Below, piece after piece: positions 5,549-7,707 of a stretch of DNA of 7,707 bases (position 1 is the stretch's first letter; each line of letters starts with the position of its first letter). The position numbers and the translations under genes were made by a program. Origin of the DNA: Microcaldota archaeon (GTDB lineage: Archaea > Micrarchaeota > Micrarchaeia > CAILAH01); assembly GCA_026419815.1 (NCBI GenBank), contig JAOAKR010000030.1, positions 1-7,707 on the forward strand, given 5' to 3'. The notes beneath the pieces were generated by a model. It was not told the origin of the DNA. It searched no databases and saw only the letters and a program-made list of their open reading frames with translations.

Positions 5549-6325
5549 TTATAACAGCTTGTGCGCAAGCGCAACCGTATCAATGCTCACGTGGCCGAGT
5601 CGCTTCATATGGCTCTCAATTACTATTGATGCGTATTCCTTTGCAAGGCTTTCATCCGCGCTCATTAACGCAAGCAGTGCATTGTGTTTTGCCGGCCCAC
5701 GCAGGATGCTTAGGCTCAGGTGCTTTTTCAGCGCATCAGATACGGGCTCTTCGGAATTTAAGATGAGGTTGCGTATGTATGAGGATACATTGCTTTCATA
5801 TTGCCCAAACACGCGGGTGGAATACATTTGCAGGTAATGGCTTAATGCTTGCTGCTTATGCGCGTAAAGCTCGGCGATGTAGTATGAGAGCCACACCTTG
5901 CTGAGCGCATCACCATATGAAGGGTATACCTTGCTGTGGTGCACAAGGGACGCGTAGAGGCCAGGGATGATGCACTCCCGCATCTTGCCGCTTTCATCCC
6001 TGAAAACCTCCGCAAACGTACGCTTCTGCCAGGATTCATAGAACTTGCTGTTAAAGATGTTTCGTATATGCGGCTGCCTGGCTGCGCTGATGCAGGAGAA
6101 TGCAGCTGTCCGTTGGTGCGGTGCCATCTCTTCAGGCAGGCATTCAACAAGTATTTTTAGCCGGTCAAGCTCACTCTTGCCCATATGTGCAAGTGAATAC
6201 TGTGCCTCCCCACTGTTGCCTTCTGCCAATGCACGTGCGAGCCGATCCTTGAAGGAGTCGCTCTTGAGTATGGACAGCGGCACTGTTGGGTTTAGCTTAT
6301 ATTTCTGGCGGTTGCTTGTGTGCAT
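5549..6325 (-). CDS. Uncharacterised helical protein, no recognised family
   Basis: I do not recognise this 258-residue protein. It is predicted soluble and mostly alpha-helical, with no signal peptide, membrane helix, cysteine cluster or nucleotide-binding loop. It is rich in Ala, Leu, Ser, Tyr and His, with helix-like stretches such as SYYIAELYAHKQQALSHYLQ and KHLSLSILRGPAKHNALLAL. This suggests a helical-repeat or other all-alpha fold, though no periodic motif can be aligned by eye. The long intact frame with no internal stop and proper promoter spacing support a real gene. ATG 6325 is chosen because TTTAAATT is centred about 26 bases upstream on the - strand and there is no ribosome binding site, the leaderless pattern seen elsewhere here. 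ATG 6358 would add MFKFVALPQKL but lies only about 20 bases from the next TATA-like element. It is transcribed divergently from lysS and ends convergent to the glycosyltransferase gene. Its function is unknown. Confidence 0.65.
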   Translation of the reverse strand: MHTSNRQKYKLNPTVPLSILKSDSFKDRLARALAEGNSGEAQYSLAHMGKSELDRLKILVECLPEEMAPHQRTAAFSCISAARQPHIRNIFNSKFYESWQKRTFAEVFRDESGKMRECIIPGLYASLVHHSKVYPSYGDALSKVWLSYYIAELYAHKQQALSHYLQMYSTRVFGQYESNVSSYIRNLILNSEEPVSDALKKHLSLSILRGPAKHNALLALMSADESLAKEYASIVIESHMKRLGHVSIDTVALAHKLL

Positions 6326-6346
6326 GAGCTTTTGGGGCAATGCAAC

Positions 6347-6355
6347 AAATTTAAA
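6347..6355 (-). promoter_or_regulatory. Candidate TATA box of the uncharacterised gene
   Basis: The - strand reads TTTAAATTT, with its centre about 26 bases from ATG 6325. It lies inside the longer alternative frame that would start at 6358, so the two start choices are mutually exclusive in promoter terms. Confidence 0.4.
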
Positions 6356-6373
6356 CATTGCGGGTTTCGCGCC

Positions 6374-6381
6374 TTATATAA
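6374..6381 (+). promoter_or_regulatory. TATA box of lysS (perfect palindrome)
   Basis: TTATATAA is centred 26.5 bases before ATG 6404, fitting a leaderless or nearly leaderless transcript. The element is its own reverse complement and could in principle also drive leftward transcription, with a start site near 6352. Confidence 0.65.
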
Positions 6382-6403
6382 AAAATGCCTGCCAATTATT
6401 GCT

Positions 6404-7707
6404 ATGGCTACAAGCATACATAACAATGCCGCTAACCAAAGCACTGACGATTCAATCAAGAATATGCACTGGTCGGAAGTGATTGCAAGCAAGATACACA
6501 GCGAGAGAAAGCCACCATATGTAGTAATGTCCGGCATTACGCCCAGCGGTCCCGTCCACCCGGGCACACTTTGTGAGTTTATGTTCGCTTATGCAATCGC
6601 CAAGATGCTCAGGAGATATGGTGCTGTGCGGTTTGTGTTTGTATCAGATGACCTTGATGCGGTTGACTCGGTCCCTGAGCCACTGAAAGAATATGAAAGC
6701 GTGATTAAGGAGGATATGGGGCTCCCGCTTGCACTTGCTAGGGACCCTAAGGGGTGCCACTCAAGCTTTGCCGAGCATTTCATAAGCGAGACTAAGGAAA
6801 TTATGGGTGTTTTTGGTGTGGAAGTTGAGTTCCTAAGGGCGAGCGAGCTTTATGCACAGGGGCTTTATGACAAGTATGCCGTAATGCTGTGCGAGCGCAG
6901 GGGTGAGGTCAAAGAGATTGTTAGGGAAAGCTCGCTAAGGGAGAGCATGCCGGATGAGTGGTTCCCGATAATGCCATTGTGCACCAACTGCAAAAACATA
7001 GACAAGAATGTTGTTAAAGAGTATTCTGGTGGAAGATATAAATACAAGTGCAGCAAGTGTGGGTTTGAGGGTGAGAATTCAATTAGTGACCACAAGTATA
7101 AGCTGCTGTTCAGGCTTGATTGGCCGACCCGCCAGAAATTTATGGATGTTGCAGTTGAAGGGGGGAGCGTTGACCACCACACCCGTGGGGGCACCATAAG
7201 CACGCTTGTTGAAATCCACAGGAAAATCTATGATGAGAAGCCTCCCTATATGTACAAGTTCGGCCTGCTTAAGTATAAGGGCAAGAAATACAGCAAGAGC
7301 AAGGGGATAGGCCATACTGTTAACGAGCTTTTGGAGCTCGTGCCCGTTGAGCTTATCAAGTATATGCTGCTCAAACCTGATGTGCAGGAGGACAAGGAGC
7401 TCGTTATTGACAAGGAAACGCTGTTCCCCCTGCTGGATGACTACAAGAGGGCATCTGAGGCGGCATCCGCGCCAGGGGGGGAGATGCACCGCGCCGACCA
7501 CAAGAAAGCCATTGCGTTTGAGCTTTGCAACGCAAAACACGTATGGAAAGCTGACCCCGCTGATATGATACTTTACTACAATATATACGGGAGATGGGAT
7601 AAGGTTGCTGAGCTCACGAGCGATAAGGATGGTGTGGCCTTGCTCTCAAAATACATAGAGGAGTGGATCCGGAGGGGGCTTGTGCCTGACAGGTATATGT
7701 TTAGCGT
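6404..7707 (+). CDS. lysS: Class I lysyl-tRNA synthetase, 3'-truncated by the window edge
   Basis: LysRS charges tRNA(Lys) with lysine; the class I type occurs in many archaea and a few bacteria. The frame starts at ATG 6404 and runs off the right edge after 434 residues (full proteins are about 520-540). The catalytic Rossmann fold shows SGITPSGPVHPGT at 43-55, where HPGT takes the place of the HIGH-type signature, and SDDLDAVDSVPE at 81-92. A four-cysteine zinc knuckle sits at 193/196 and 216/219 (CTNC, CSKC). Next come VEGGSVDHHTRGG at 251-263, and KKYSKSKG at 294-301 as the KMSKS loop, with Tyr for Met. The anticodon-binding helical region begins at about 305. The usual class I N-terminus (MHW-D/E-IA) is found at residue 21, so this protein carries a 20-residue polar extension unless translation starts at ATG 6464. 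The TATA spacing supports 6404, and neither ATG has a ribosome binding site. Confidence 0.93.
   Translation, partial: MATSIHNNAANQSTDDSIKNMHWSEVIASKIHSERKPPYVVMSGITPSGPVHPGTLCEFMFAYAIAKMLRRYGAVRFVFVSDDLDAVDSVPEPLKEYESVIKEDMGLPLALARDPKGCHSSFAEHFISETKEIMGVFGVEVEFLRASELYAQGLYDKYAVMLCERRGEVKEIVRESSLRESMPDEWFPIMPLCTNCKNIDKNVVKEYSGGRYKYKCSKCGFEGENSISDHKYKLLFRLDWPTRQKFMDVAVEGGSVDHHTRGGTISTLVEIHRKIYDEKPPYMYKFGLLKYKGKKYSKSKGIGHTVNELLELVPVELIKYMLLKPDVQEDKELVIDKETLFPLLDDYKRASEAASAPGGEMHRADHKKAIAFELCNAKHVWKADPADMILYYNIYGRWDKVAELTSDKDGVALLSKYIEEWIRRGLVPDRYMFS

Larger units (their letters stand above)
6326..6403. promoter_or_regulatory. Compact divergent promoter region, unknown gene / lysS
   Basis: These 78 bases between the two chosen start codons hold both TATA elements (6347-6355 leftward, 6374-6381 rightward), only about 26 bases apart. 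Pre-initiation complexes on the two sides would be close enough to interfere, so the genes may be coupled in expression. This is inferred from spacing alone. Confidence 0.45.

Noticed and set aside
5547..5570. Hairpin GCTTG-TGCG-CAAGC and palindrome TGTTATAACA as a terminator
   Set aside because: The stem is only 5 bp, lies within the last codons of the gene, and no T-run follows on the - strand.
7079..7540. 153-residue - strand frame inside lysS
   Set aside because: It lies entirely antisense to a well-supported synthetase and shows no recognisable domain.

Overview
The window looks archaeal. It carries an archaea-specific GatD (tRNA-dependent amidotransferase), an archaeal-type NAC protein with a UBA tail, and a class I lysyl-tRNA synthetase. 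TATA-box-like elements sit about 25 bases before several start codons that have no ribosome binding site, which is the arrangement of leaderless archaeal transcripts. A bacterial-like Shine-Dalgarno is seen only inside or just downstream of operons. GC content is intermediate and genes are tightly packed. I cannot place the organism to phylum; a small-genome uncultured archaeon is a guess.

Layout from left to right. (1) On the + strand, the C-terminal two thirds of gatD (window edge to 814) is followed without a gap by a VTT/YqaA-type membrane protein (814-1377). Its reading frame probably begins at a non-standard ATT codon that shares one base with the gatD stop. (2) A 317-base convergent gap (1378-1694) has no gene. 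It holds a decayed tandem array: three ~60-base units, a fragment of a fourth, and an exact 19-base repeat at both ends. (3) On the - strand, a VanZ-like small membrane protein (2455-2072) is followed by the NAC gene (2015-1695). NAC has its own TATA box inside a short inverted repeat. (4) A divergent promoter region (2456-2586) serves VanZ leftward and, rightward, a two-gene operon. The operon encodes a large DUF2207 membrane protein with a poly-glycine tail (2587-4341) and a MurG-like (GT28-type) glycosyltransferase (4356-5396). (5) A 152-base convergent gap has an imperfect repeat of the end of the next gene. (6) An unrecognised helical protein lies on the - strand (6325-5549), and lysS lies on the + strand from 6404 off the right edge. 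These two diverge from a compact 78-base promoter region.

Functionally, the conserved genes serve protein synthesis: GatD makes Gln-tRNA(Gln), LysRS makes Lys-tRNA and NAC meets the nascent chain. The others are envelope or membrane genes (VTT, VanZ-like, DUF2207, glycosyltransferase). I see no defence system, mobile element, CRISPR, tRNA or rRNA. The items most worth following are the decayed repeat array between the convergent genes, the unrecognised 258-residue protein, and the odd start sites and motif variants listed in the findings.
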